The notes beneath the pieces are model-generated. The model made no database searches, had not been told where the DNA came from, and saw only the letters and a program-made list of their open reading frames with translations. 64,000 nt of DNA. Source: Chlorokybus atmophyticus. Its lineage: Eukaryota > Streptophyta > Chlorokybophyceae > Chlorokybales > Chlorokybaceae. The position numbers and the translations under genes were made by a program. Each line of letters begins with the position of its first letter. Positions within the stretch are counted from its first letter, which is position 1. The stretch is taken from the NCBI GenBank assembly GCA_009103225.1, contig RHPI01000638.1:743082-807081 (forward strand). Direction: 5' to 3'. Positions 21,824 through 33,650 of the stretch are shown piece by piece.

Positions 21824-24177
21824 GAAGTGTTGATGGTATACTACCGTCAGTGTGCATGACACTGACAGCATGAGCGTTACAAAGCTCCATGCCATGCGGT
21901 GCTCTCCAAGTGTTGTGTCGGCTGATGTGTGGCATGGTCAAGTGTAATGCCTGTATTGGCAGCATTCATGAAGACAACCGGCGTAGCACCCAAGGTGTCG
22001 ATGATTCTGGTTGCTTGAAGGTCAAATGTCAAGGTGGCGTGCGGCAAGTTGGCCGTCGCCAAGTGCTCATCACGGGAAGTGACGAGTGAGGTGCGTGTAT
22101 GTGTGTCCACACGTACCAGTACATTGTTTTGATTGCCAATATGATCAACTGCTGATGTGTCGTGTAGAGTTGCATCAGGGCTAAGCAACAAACGGCACTT
22201 GCTTTGCACCGGTGTGTTTGTGTTGGAAAGCATCAATCCATGAAAGATATGACCTTATGTGGCCTGCTAGTACTGAGCCAAACGACAGTGGTGCACACTT
22301 GGGTCAAGGCCTTCCCGCAAGGTATGATAGGGAAGGCTGTCATTCGAGGTGTGCATCGTAGTCATCCGACAGCACTTTTGCACATCGCCAAAGGTCATGT
22401 CTGTGGGATTGATGCTTTCCAACACAGTATTGCTTTGCACACCGTAGGCTAGTTGTTTGCCTTGCGCCATTCTGTACAATACAGAATGAACAACTGGTCA
22501 CAACGGCCATTGAAAGAATGCACATGTGAACACACTTGCGCGTCATTGTATGTGTCTGTGCACCTCATTGGTTGCTTCTTACCAACAATGTAGTGGTAGG
22601 TAGTAGTAACGACGAGTGATTGCATGGTGTGATCTGGCTGCAGATAGAGTAGTAAAAATAGTTGCGTCATTTCGTGCGCTTATAATTTGAGCGAGGACCG
22701 GCCGAACTAGCCGCTGCCTTAGCAACGAGCTATATGTTCATATGCGGCACGCGCAACATATCACACTTGCGTGTGCACTGGACTCACAATACAGCATGCG
22801 ATCTGAACACTGTAAAATAGAACTTGTTCCAAAGAGAAGCGCATACAGTCTGTATATATGTATATATGTTTTATGGTGTGCATCATCACTTGTGTAAGGG
22901 GAGTGTCCCAGGTAGTGCTACCAGGTGCTGTGTCTGTTGATTGCGTACCTTGACACAAGCGTGCAGAAGTGCTTCCAGTACTAGCCTAAAACCCCCTCCA
23001 TGCCTACTGAATTGCTAGGTAGAAGTAGTCGTGCTTGTGTGGTGTTAGCGTACCTGTCGGCCATGGAGACAGATGCAACCCTGGCCACGGAGTGAGAGGC
23101 GGCGTGGGCCACTCGACACCACAATATAGGCGGCATGGGCGGCGTAGGGGCGTGATGAGGGTGTGATGCTGGTCATGGCGCTGAGCGCGGTGTGTGCGAT
23201 GTGCAAGACACTACTGTAATATGTGATATATGTAATATGGAGATATGGATTATGTTAGATATAATTATATCATTGATCATAAATGCGATCGCATATGACC
23301 GTGTGCGTGGTATAGTAGCATAGCTTGCGACACACACTGCACATATATATATATATAAATATATATATATAAATATATTTATATATATTGTTGCTTGTTA
23401 TGCTTGTTGTATTCTTAATTACCATTGCCTACTCTCGTGCTCTGTTCTCTGTGGATATACGTGAATATGTGTACATAGGTAATTTGTGTTGGTTAGCTGC
23501 TGAGTCCTGCTGTTGCCACATGCACAGGTTTGCCATAAGTTTTGCAACCTGAGCACAACAGAGGCACACGCATCTGTGCATAGAGTATTGCACATAAGCC
23601 ACTGCTACGCGAGCACCCGCAGTGTGTATGCACAGTGATGCGAGCACTCATGTGGCTGTGGGCATCAACAGCAGCTGCTCGCACGCACCATGCAAGTTTG
23701 TTTGCGCACCTACGCACCCATGGTCATCTGGCATATGCCAGCAACAGATTCAGTAATGCGAGCAGCGGTATGCCAGCCCCACAACTCTATTGCCAAGTGC
23801 AAGTTCGGGATTCAGGAGCCACCCTCCTTTGCTGCCAGTGTCAGCTGCATCACACTATGTCAAGCCACAGCCTGCAACACAGACCAGCATTGCCTGGTTG
23901 TGCGCGGCTGCGCAAGCTAACTCAAAACCCTCAACCAATGCCGTTCTGTACAGCACACTAGCACTAACCTCGCTAAAGTGTTTGGGTGGCGTCCTCCATG
24001 TGGCGCACCTGTGGCAATGTATAGTTGCCACGTGATAAATGTACACGTGAACCGAACATTCCGTGCAAGTCTTCCTGTGCGACGAAGCACTGCACCACAC
24101 CGCACAAAGCTATCCAGGAGGCCTGGGCTGAGGCACTTGACAGGGAATGTACCAACAAATGGGCTGGTAAGCGATCA
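21530..24177. other. Intergenic region without a recognised gene
   Basis: Contents: a (GCC)n run at ~21791-21822; an imperfect inverted repeat (22221-22256 against 22391-22424); a strongly AT-rich block with (TA)n and AAATATAT units at ~23219-23400; and a 360-base open frame (22236-21877, minus) with no family resemblance. I see no exon series with conserved motifs here. The part near 24170 probably holds the 3' UTR of the SnRK1 beta gene. Confidence 0.5.
23340..23392. repeat. AT-rich microsatellite
   Basis: A stretch of TA dinucleotides broken by AAATATAT units stands out sharply from the CA/CG-rich surroundings. Such easily unwound DNA may be structural, but nothing nearby links it to a function. 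Confidence 0.7.
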
Positions 24178-26191
24178 TCAACCGAGCGGTGGTGGGGACT
24201 GCAGATGATGCAAGTGCTGCTGCTGCTGCTGCTGCTGGTGTGGGTGCTGAATGGCCACTGGTGACTGCTGCTGCTGATGAAGTTGCTGCTCGTGCTGTTG
24301 CCTATGCTGTTGTTGCTGCTGCTGCTGTTCTGCTTCCAATTGCAGCTGCTGCTCCTGCTGCCGCTGTGCTCGCAACTCATGCGCTCGTCTTCGCAGCTTG
24401 TCGCCGGATGGTTTGTACAAAACGAGGGTGACGTATTTGCTTCTGTATCGGTGGGTGACACCCATGATGGTCGCATCTGTTGTCCTCGACTTCTCCACGT
24501 ACGCGTGATTCAAGATAACATGCTGCGGCCGCGGCAACAGAGCTGGCGAGTCTCTTGCTGGAGGAGCGTTCAGCAGTGTCAGGTGCAAGTGCGGCGGAAC
24601 CGTTGGCGGCTCCTTGGCATAATCATCAATGTTCCACATAGGATTGTCATAGCTTGCATATGGAGATCCTGACTGCTCAAAAGCAGCCATGGGATCTTCC
24701 GTGGCCGGTGCAGGTTCCTCAACTTCAATGACGTTGTTCACATTGCCCTGTTCATCATACATGGCTGGTTGATCGGGGGCATACCTGAAAACACCAAGTT
24801 AGCACATGAAACACCTTCCACGTGTCTGGACTCAGTCTGCGCTGTAAGGGCTGCTAGTTCCACTCACCTCCATTCCCCATCCACAATGAACTTATACTGG
24901 TAGACACCAGGCAGCAACATCTTGGCAAGTAAGAACTCCTTGCCACTTCGCTGCATGCGATGCCTTGTCCTCCACCCATCAAATGTGCCGTTTATATAGA
25001 CTTCACTTCCTCCATGTGTCCACCTGTTTGCCCAAGACATGAGTTACTCATGATTGTATTGAGATAAAGTAACAACAACGCCATCAGGCTGCCCTTGAAC
25101 AACCTTATAACAGTGGCAACAGGCTGAGGTTCTGCAATGCCAGAGGTCTCCGGACCACTTAGCCCCATAGCAGGTCCATCCAGCGCAAAGTCATCTGCTC
25201 GAGGTATTGGTTGCATAGGTATCTGCACGACACGCTCAGTTCAAAAGCCAGCGTTTGTCTGCAATATTCCTCCGTAACAACCCAACAGCAAGTGCTGTAA
25301 AACACGTCAATGTCATTTGACCATAATATATGATATGTGCAAAAGTCTGCTCACGTGTTCCGCCCAGTGTAACATCAAGTTGAGGGAGTGCATTCTCAAC
25401 AACTGGACTCATGACACGCATCCCTGGCGACTAAACCACGCCTATCCTATAATGCAAGATTGTCTTCAAACAACAGAACAACTCCAGTTCTGGAGTCAAC
25501 TACAAGAGGTCAATCATTGAAGAAGGACTTTGGTTATCCAATAAAAGTGGCCTGTGTGCTTGCAATGTGCGCAAGATCCAAACCGGGATTGATGGTGCTG
25601 ACAGCGTGCTGTTTAACTGAACTGAAGCATTGAGCCGCGTGCACATGTATTTAAACCAAGAACATGCATCGCCATGGCAACCGATAGCCGTGGAGCTGCA
25701 AAACTCAGAACAACGACAATGCTGGAAGCACAAGACCCAATAAACCATACACTCCAATCCAAGTCAATGCAACACCAGGTTTCTCGTTGTGCTGCAGCAC
25801 AGGGTGCATTGCAAAGAGTATGTATTGCAGGGGATTTGAAGCGGTAACTTGCAGCTATGCAATCATTTCGACAGTGATCCAACAAGCAGTCGACTAACTG
25901 CATGCAAAATCCACGATGGGCAAGGCGCCAATGACCTCTCACATAATGAGGACAAACCGAAATAATCAATTGCCATACCTGAGGTGTAAACATGAGGGGC
26001 GAGCGATCCATTGCAGGCGACCCCGGAGGACTACCCATGCTTCCAGCCATGTCCTCAGCAGAATCCCGGCGTCCTCCGCCACCGCCAGAGCCCATGCTGG
26101 TTCTGCCCGCTCGTACAGTCCCGCCTCCTGCACCTCCTGCTCCTCCTCCTGCTCCGGCCCCCTTGCCGGAGCGCACATGCATGTTCCCCAT
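24178..26191 (-). CDS. SnRK1/AMPK beta subunit (CBM48 plus ASC domain), 4 exons, 364 aa
   Basis: This is the scaffold subunit of the SNF1-related/AMP-activated kinase, an energy sensor. Exons 26191-25979, 25222-25104, 25023-24868, 24784-24178 total 1095 nt, all in frame. I chose the ATG at 26191 because it gives MGNMHVRS, the MGN N-myristoylation start of plant beta subunits; an upstream in-frame ATG at 26221 would hide it. Residues ~111-163 form the glycogen/starch-binding CBM48 (VYINGTFDGW, GVYQYKFIVDGEWR). Residues ~222-287 form the ASC domain that binds alpha and gamma (PPHLHLTLLN, RPQHVILNHAYV, RYRSKYVTLVLYKP). An unusual Gln-rich tail of about 70 residues follows, where most beta subunits end after the ASC domain. 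It is divergently oriented to DRC2. Confidence 0.92.
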
Positions 26192-26917
26192 GACAGCTAG
26201 GATTTTATCAACGCCGGCCACCGGCCGCCCTCTGCGTCATGGATGAGCAGCAAACTAGCTACTACCACTCTTCAAGGTGGCTACCTACGACGGCCACCTC
26301 TCGGACAACATCAGACACGCCCTCAAGGGCAAGATTGCAGCGCCTTCAGGCCCAACCAACCCACGCTGCTACTGCAAGGGCGGCGAGGTGAGGTTGAAAC
26401 GTCCGCGCAATCCACTGAAGCTCCTTGCGCCCGCCAGGCAGCAAAGATGATGGTCTTCAACAACGCCACGCGCGCTCTGTGCAGCAGTTGTCGCAGCGCT
26501 TTAAGGCAGCCCCAGCGCACCTGCGCTACAACAACAATGCCGCCGACCTCAACGCCGACACCACCTCTGCCGCCAAGCACAGCAATGGGCTCCAAACCCT
26601 AAAGCAACGTTAGTTTGCCGGTGTGACGTTAGCAGTTGTGCCTTCCCACTTTGCTTCCTTTCTTGCTACCCTCCCATTGTTCCTTCCTTGCGCCCCTATC
26701 ACGTGCCAGCCAGGCCAGAACTGGCCAGGCCAGGCCAGGCCAGAACTAGGTCAGGCCAGACCAACGCCAGACCGGGGAGGAGAGCGACTTGCCGTTGAGG
26801 CCAGTGCGGAGAGCGGGTGGTTGAGTTGAGCGTCAGGGGTGTAATCAAGCATTGTGTGTGATTGCGAGTTTCAGTGCCCAAGCGGGAGGGCAAAGGGAGA
26901 GTGTTTAGCCTTTCAAG
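26192..26917. promoter_or_regulatory. Divergent intergenic region between SnRK1 beta and DRC2
   Basis: The 726 bp between the two start codons must hold both promoters. It includes tandem GGCCA-type units (~26710-26762). A 119-codon plus-strand frame (26243-26602) has no recognised family and is probably leader sequence or chance. No TATA box was identified. Confidence 0.45.
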
Positions 26918-29900
26918 ATGGTGAAGCTGGACAAAAAAGTCAAGGGAAGCAGCAAGGTACTCAAAACATGGTCTCAAGTCAGAGAAATTGCGTCCATACA
27001 AACAGCTGTAGCATGTGGTATACTTCCCAGAACGGCATCAGTCCACTTGACTGACGCCGTTCTGGGAGTGTTGCACACAGTTGCGTGGGTACAACAGTTT
27101 CTGCCCTTGTCGCTATGTGTCAACCAACCCACATTCTTTCCTGTCTGTTGGCTCCAAAAATCCTGTTTCACATGCTTGCTGATAGTGGTGTCCTGTCCTG
27201 TTCGTCTTTAAGCCTTCATCCGCTGTTTGCCGTCCACGCAGGTGAAGATGAAACCGTTGACAGAAGAGGAGAAGCTCATACGACTGGAGATGCTGGCTCT
27301 TCAGGTAAGAGCTGAGGGCCCAAACAGTGGAAATAGAGCAACGTAGTGATACCTATTCAGATGGCAGTGGTTGGAAGAAAGAACAACCATGCTAGTATTG
27401 AGTGGTTGTCTTTATGACGCACGCGCACGCATACGCACACGCGCACGCGTGCAGTTTTGGCAGAAGCACATCACAACTCAACAGGGCACACAGCATGCAA
27501 CACAACGCCGTCAGAAAAACGTGCGTGTTGCAGTATTCTATCCACAACCACTTGCTGCTGCACCAACCGTCCTCATTGTCTCAGCAAGAGGAGTCCCGTC
27601 GTTCCCGCGAGGAGTCCGCCCGTCTGCGTCTCCAGTCCCGCCTGGCTCGCGAGTCCGAGATCGCGCGCGCCAACTCGCTGAAGCTGCACGCCCACTGGCG
27701 CGCCATCATGCGGGGGGCGAAGGCGGAGGAGATGAGGGCGGGAGTGGAGATCGCGGCGCAGAACCATGAGAGAGAGGTGGGGGGGATATGTTGTTTAGTG
27801 ATGGCACGCACGCACGCACGCACGCTGATACCAACACTTGCCTTGCTGCAGATGGACAGGAAAGACGCCATGATCCAGATGCTGGACCGTGACCTCGAAG
27901 ACGGTGCGTAGTGGTTTGGTGTGGTGTGGGAGGTGCTCGGGTGTGCCAGTGTTCCTGCTTGTTGTGTCACTCAACATGAGTAACAACTGCGTTTTGCAAC
28001 GCTGCAGCTGAGGAGCAGTACCAGGTGGCGTTGAGGAGCCACCTGCAGATCATCGACCAGATAATGAGCCTGCAGTTCGCGTGGACTCAGGCAAGTGGGG
28101 TCGTGAGTGAGACATAGTACTATGCAATGTGGCCTGATGATACAGAGTGTTGATGTGCGTGAGTCACGCAGGAGATCACGGATGAGTTCAACACGGCTGT
28201 GACAGCACTGGAGCAAGAGTTTGAGACGGAGCGCAATGACTATACAGCTGCTCATGCCCACCAAAGGGTAAGAGTAGTAGTAGCCACTATGGTCTCAGCT
28301 AGATAGCATTGCGTGTGCATGTGTGCGCGTGCGTGCGTGCGTGTGTGCGCACGCGCGCGCGTGTCTGTGGTCGTGTCTGTAGTCACGCTCGACAGCACAC
28401 AACAACGCTGTCATCTGCGCGCATGTGCGACAACGTATTGCTGAGATGTTGTGTCTTCCTGTCGCGCAGAAAGACCTGCTAGACATGATGTCGGCGATGG
28501 AGACCGAGTTCGGGCAGGCCGAGTCCGACGCCAGACAGGTACGACTGACATGTCTGTGCGACAATTTGTCCAACCGAACCAACACAACAAGTCCAACGGA
28601 ACTCGACGTGTGCCTCATGCCAGGAGTTTGAGAGCGCGCGCGAGGAGATCCGCAACCGCCATGCGGAGGAGTACAACGTGCTGAAGATTTCGCTCGAGTC
28701 CACCATCGAGGAGCTGCAGCGACAGTTCGACCACGCCCACCAGGTGCGGTGCAGAACAACATGCAATGTAACAGTAGTTACCAGAAGTTACGCCATACTG
28801 TTACAACCGGTATCACAACTACCACCACTGGCACTGCTGGTGATACTGGTGCTGCTGTTGCTTGGTATCGTGTTTGTGGCAGCATGTGTGTCGGTCAGCA
28901 TCACTGGCACCAAGCTCTGGTACTTGCAGACGTGTAGGCCACTGGTACAAGTAGCCCGTAGCATCTCTGAACAGTGCCACTGTGACTTCTGCTTTTAGTA
29001 CCGACATGTCATTTCCAGAAAGCAGTAGCATCAGTGACATTCGGCAGGTATGAGATACACATACCCACCCACACACATCCCCCCCCCACCAGGCCTACCT
29101 CTCCGCGACGGACCAGCGCGCCTCTTCGTTTAAAGAACTCACCGAGCGCGACGCCTCTTCGGCCTCGATCATCGAGAAGCGCATGCGCAAGCTGTCGCGT
29201 CTTCAGGAGTCGCTGGCGGTCTGGCGCGCCAAGACGGGGACCAACACGCGGGAGTGGGAGGGGAGGAACAGGGCGCTGAGGGAGGAGAAGGAGGCCATGG
29301 CGGGACACTATCAGGTGGGGAGGGTGGGTGGGATAGTGCATTTGTGTTGTGATCAACTATGGATGCATCGTGACCTTCTTTGATGTGTAGAAACTGAGAG
29401 GGCACATGAACAAGTGGAGGGCTGCGGCTGGTGCGCGTGTGGCTGCGCGGTGCGCGCGCTCGGGAGCATGCCTCAACTCACTGCAGGAACGCCTTGCGCA
29501 GGTCCGTGCTTTCTGTAACTATTGCGCACACACACACACGCGCGCACACGCACACGAACACGCACACGCACACGCGCACGCGCATACGCATACGCATACG
29601 CACACATTTTCTCACTTGCAGCACCTTGAACCACAATTTGATGCCAGTAATGAACAGCGTCACATATGCTGCCACTGTACGTGAAAGCACTTGTAGTTTG
29701 TACCAACACACCCATATGTGTGTTCCCGTCAGGCCGAGAGGATTCTTAAACTCGGGGAGCTGAACCGCAAGATGGAGACGGAGAGGGAGAAGGTGCTGCC
29801 GTTCCACCCGCTCGAGCCGTGTGCGGGCAACAACAAGAATGAGGAAGGAGAGGTGTGCAGCTTGTTCTGTCGTATGGGTGAGACAGCATGATGAATGCAA

Positions 29901-30761
29901 ATTGTCTAATGACTTTGTGACCATGCAGGAGGGCACAGTGCCCAAGGAGCTGATGCTGACGGCAAAAGAACTGGGCTTGCAGGTAGAGTGGATGTTGTGT
30001 TGGCTTGTGTGTGTACTGACGTCGCACAACAACATGCGTTGTGACAACCTTGCGTGTGGGTGTGTTTGCGACGCTTGGTGTTTTTGTATCAGATGGGAGA
30101 TGGTGCACAGAGTGGTGATGCAGCCGAGTCTGAGGTGCGCATCAGTACTGACGAGTGAGAGTGAGAGAGGAGACCAGGCTTTACGTTGGTGTGTTGATTG
30201 AGTTGTGTACAAATCACCTTTGCAGGTGCCGGTGAAGCCCATGTCTTCTTACGCCACGGACGAGAACGGCAAGATGGTGGAGGAGTGGGACTACCTCAAC
30301 AACTTCTTCAAGCGCTACAACAAGGTAACGAGGAGTTGTTAGTGTCACACAAAGTGGTGCAGAGCGATTGTTTGATAGGGAACTGCCACGTGTCTCTGGC
30401 TCACTGTGGACAAATGTAGGCCAGGTGCATGGTCAGTGGATACACATACAGATACACGCACACGGGCATGCACGCAGATGTACAGGCACACGCGCGCGCG
30501 CGCGCACACACACACACACCACACACGCAGGTCCTGTTGGATAAGCTGGCGGTGGATCAGGAGCAGGCCCGTCTCCTGAAAGAGAACGCGGACCTGCGTC
30601 AGATCCTGAAGCAGTACCTGGACGGCATCTCCGTGAACCACGACGTGCTGACGGCGCCGCAGGGGAACCCGCTGTTCGTCGTCAACCACAAGCTCAGACT
30701 CAACGCGCCGGCGGCGTATGAGGTGCAACGCAAAGCAGCATCCAATGCGCAGATGGCGTGA
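26918..30761 (+). CDS. DRC2: Dynein regulatory complex subunit 2 (DRC2/CCDC65/FAP250)
   Basis: DRC2 is a coiled-coil core subunit of the nexin-dynein regulatory complex of motile axonemes, pairing with DRC1. About 16 short exons were recognised. Exon 1 (26918-26956) encodes [13 protein letters not shown], and exon 2 (27242-27304) [19 protein letters not shown]. Later exons include [20 protein letters not shown] (~27600), [34 protein letters not shown] (~28020), [20 protein letters not shown] (~28650), [19 protein letters not shown] (~29165), [15 protein letters not shown] (~30280) and [19 protein letters not shown] near the C-terminus. The protein is almost wholly heptad-like and charged. Introns contain long CA/CG tracts and one near-perfect hairpin. 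Presence implies a motile flagellate stage. Confidence 0.9.
27025..27067. repeat. Hairpin in DRC2 intron 1
   Basis: Two 19-base arms (27025-27043 and 27049-27067) are inverted complements with one mismatch, around a 5-base loop. Confidence 0.85.
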
Positions 30762-31956
30762 GAGGGATGGGAGTGGCATGGGAGTGTCATGAGATGAGAG
30801 TCGGATGATGGCATGGTAGCAGTGTAGTAGTAACAGGACATGTATAAATTTTCGCGAATGTGTTCGTTGGTTTGCTATCGGGGATATGCCTTGGCATGCA
30901 CGCAACCTGCAACCAAGCTGTCTTTCTTGCTTTCTTCTACACGCACTGTTTTCGGTAAGGTATAGAACGGGCTGATCACGAGTTGTTCGTTGCTGTCTGC
31001 CTGCAACGTTCCTGCCTACTGTTTAATTGATTATTCCCGCGCACTTACAACTTAGCACATCCAGAAAAGACGTAAACGCAAACACCACATTACACCTCGT
31101 CATGCCAAAGTAATAAACTGCAGTCGCCAAGACAGTGTCTGACACGCATGTTTGCTATGCAACATGCACCGCCAAAGCAGCTTACAAGAGTCCAGCATCA
31201 CGTGCAACTCCAACTTGCGAGTCTGCAACACTCGGGGCGCACGCAATTGCAGCGACTCAGGTGCCAAGGTTCACAATCACAACAAGTCATACTTTGTACT
31301 TGCGATTGATATGTGGTAATCAAGCTGACTTTGGTAGTGGTAAATTATAATCAAGCCCACATACTGTCTGTTAGCGCAGCATGCGCACAGTACAGGACTA
31401 CGATGCAGAAAGGGACATGCACACATGTTGAACGAGCGCAAGGCATCAGTGCATGCTCTGGACTTCTGTACACACAGACTGGACGCGCGTGCAAAGGATA
31501 CACATGCACACATGTTTTTGGCAGATAGCGTCGTCAGTCAAACATCAAATAGGCAACGCTTTCTGTGCTTGTGAGTGTCTGACTTGCGCATATTATGCAC
31601 ATAAGGTCTAGGAGACGTGCCTGAGGTTGTCATCAATGCTGCACAGCACTAACACAAACTAAAGCATCATTTACCACAACTACGGATATTATGAGATATA
31701 CACAGCGACAACCGTGCTTGCTAGCATACCGCTCGGTAGCCAGGCGGTGCTACCGCACACCCAGCCTGACTACCCACAACCAACATAACCAACTCACGCT
31801 CCTATGCACAATCTGCTACACACATGTGACACAAGTACGCAGCTGCCGGCACACATGCATAGCGCGCGTGGATGTCTATGTGCGGTGATGCAGTTGTGCA
31901 TCATAGACTGCGCAGAGGAGTAGCTCCTCTCGCTTGTGCGCGCGTTCAACAGTGTC
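30762..31956. other. Convergent intergenic region, no gene seen
   Basis: This lies between the 3' ends of DRC2 (+) and the PEP-mutase-like gene (-). Only short unrelated frames are present, and no conserved motif or RNA gene was recognised. It must include both 3' UTRs. Confidence 0.5.
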
Positions 31957-33650
31957 TTAGCCACTGTTGGCCCCAAAAGATGTGGCATACCTGCCTTCCG
32001 TTTGGTAGTACAATGGGAAGCCCACCACCTCGTTGAATTGCTCAAATGATGGCAGCTGCAAGGGAGCTGCTATGAGTGTCGATGTTAGACATCGCCGTCG
32101 CCACGCAGAACAGACATCAGTCATACTCATAGTTCACACGAGTACACCAAAGACATGCACACCGCGGATGGTGGCGGCATATGGCCGGACTTGATGGCAG
32201 CCAGAGCGTCTTCCATAGACGTATGGAAACCGCCATCAAGGACAAAGGGTACACCACCTGCACATGCACAACACAACATCCCAGTTACACAATTGAAGTA
32301 AGGTACATCACCTGCAGTAAGGTACTTCCCCTGTTGCAACGCTTACCAGCTTGTAGCCGATATCTTGCAGTTCTGCTGGAGATAAAGTGGGAGTTTTACC
32401 GCCTCCTTCCAACATTCACCTGCAGCAAGATGCATGTTAGTACACGCACGCCAACACTGCCTGTTGGCGTGCGTGTACTAACATGCATCTTGGTTTGAGT
32501 GTGCGAACATGCTTGACCAGTGCAGGTGTATTCCCAGCGGCTTCCCATATGGCTCGCATTTCTTCAACGTTCTCCAGTGCGTCGACGACCACAATATCAG
32601 CACCAGCGTCCACGAAAGCGCGCACACGGCACAATCTGCACAGATGCCATGGGTGACACACCACAGTTGCATCTTCACATGCGCAACATCCATGCAAGTT
32701 ACGCTTCTCCGAGGCTGTCGGTTGAACGGGCATCAGAGCGCGCCACAATCAAATTGTCTTGGCCTTCATATCTTTCATCTACTGCTGCTCTGATCCTTGC
32801 CAATGCTTCCTACCATGCACCCCACACGCAAGTTGCGCATCTTGTCACAGATTCAATTTGGCATTCTGATACTGATAAGCACGCAGTCCTCCAGACCTGC
32901 CTGTCTATGACTGTCTTCCCTAAGGTGTGTCCGCAGCGTTTGGGCATGACTTGGTCTTCAATCAGAATGCCTGCAAAGCCTGCACGTGCATACCCCCGTA
33001 CTGTCCTGCATGCAAAGCCCACCCACTTGGCTCTTGCTTCCAATGGAAGGAGGCATGGCAGCAACATGCAAGAGATCAATTGAACCTGCGTACGTTGACG
33101 GCATTGCCATAGCCAGTGTCTCCATCACCAATGACGGGTATGCCAACAGCATCAACAATGTTGCGTCCCTGGTCAAGCATCTCTGCAAGAGCACAAACGC
33201 ATTAGCTCGCACCATCAGCAATGACAACTGACAGGCATCTATACAGCATACACACCTAAGTCAAGTCAGAGCGCACTACACAGTGTAGTGCTTGACTTGG
33301 ATGTGAAATACTGTACCTCCATATGATATGAGGCCGGTATCTGGCACAGCCAAGCGAGTGCAGCAACACAGGATCCTGCAATCGCTTACACAGCTTTGGC
33401 GCTTAGACAACAACACGTTTCAGCTCAACACCTCATATGCACAAGAGCCGTAACACTCGTTAACGCCAAGGGGAAACCAGCACGCTCTATTAGGCGGGCA
33501 CTCAACGCTTCATAACAAGCTGGAGCCTGGAACGAGTAACTCTTTGTTAATGAAGTAGCCCTTGAAAAACACAGCAACAGTTCATGCAACAGTTCTTCTT
33601 CTGTGTCAAGTTTACCTGTAGCAAACCCGGTTCTGCCAGCAACCGCTGCA
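31957..33650 (-). CDS. PEP mutase/isocitrate lyase superfamily enzyme, plant CPPM-like (frame breaks; 5' end incomplete)
   Basis: The superfamily makes or breaks C-C or P-C bonds of small oxo-acids; plant members are annotated carboxyvinyl-carboxyphosphonate phosphorylmutase-like. Exons recognised on the minus strand: one ending at 33616 (ELQRLLAEPGLLQ), 33526-33432 (APACYEALSARLIERAGF), ~33374-33316 (PDTGLISYG), 33182-33086 (MLDQGRNIVDAVGIPVIGDG, DTGYGNAVNVRR), ~33030-32900 (AGFAGILIEDQVMPKRCGHT), ~32810-32705 (IVARSDARSTDSLGEA), ~32645-32510 (DAGADIVVVDALENVEEM), ~32415-32347 (EGGGKTPTLSPAELQDIGYKL), 32257-32163 and 32055-31957 (FNEVVGFPLYYQTEGRYATS, stop). Two places lose frame: the start of the EGGGKTP exon and inside 32257-32163. 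The first exons and any transit peptide were not found. Either this is a young pseudogene or the assembly has indels. Confidence 0.75.
32426..32492. repeat. Perfect 31-bp hairpin filling a short intron (mirtron-like)
   Basis: Arms 32426-32456 and 32462-32492 are exact inverted complements around the 5-base loop CTGCC. The structure occupies most of an ~90-base intron of the minus-strand PEP-mutase-like gene, between the exon with VVVDALENVEEM and the exon with EGGGKTP. Symmetry makes the transcribed strand undeterminable from the hairpin itself. Confidence 0.9.

Noticed and set aside
33316-33374. A second frameshift in the PEP-mutase-like gene at the PDTGLISYG exon
   Set aside because: If the previous exon ends at 33432 (ATGAG before GTGTTG), the phases agree and the reading TRLAVPDTGLISYG is continuous.
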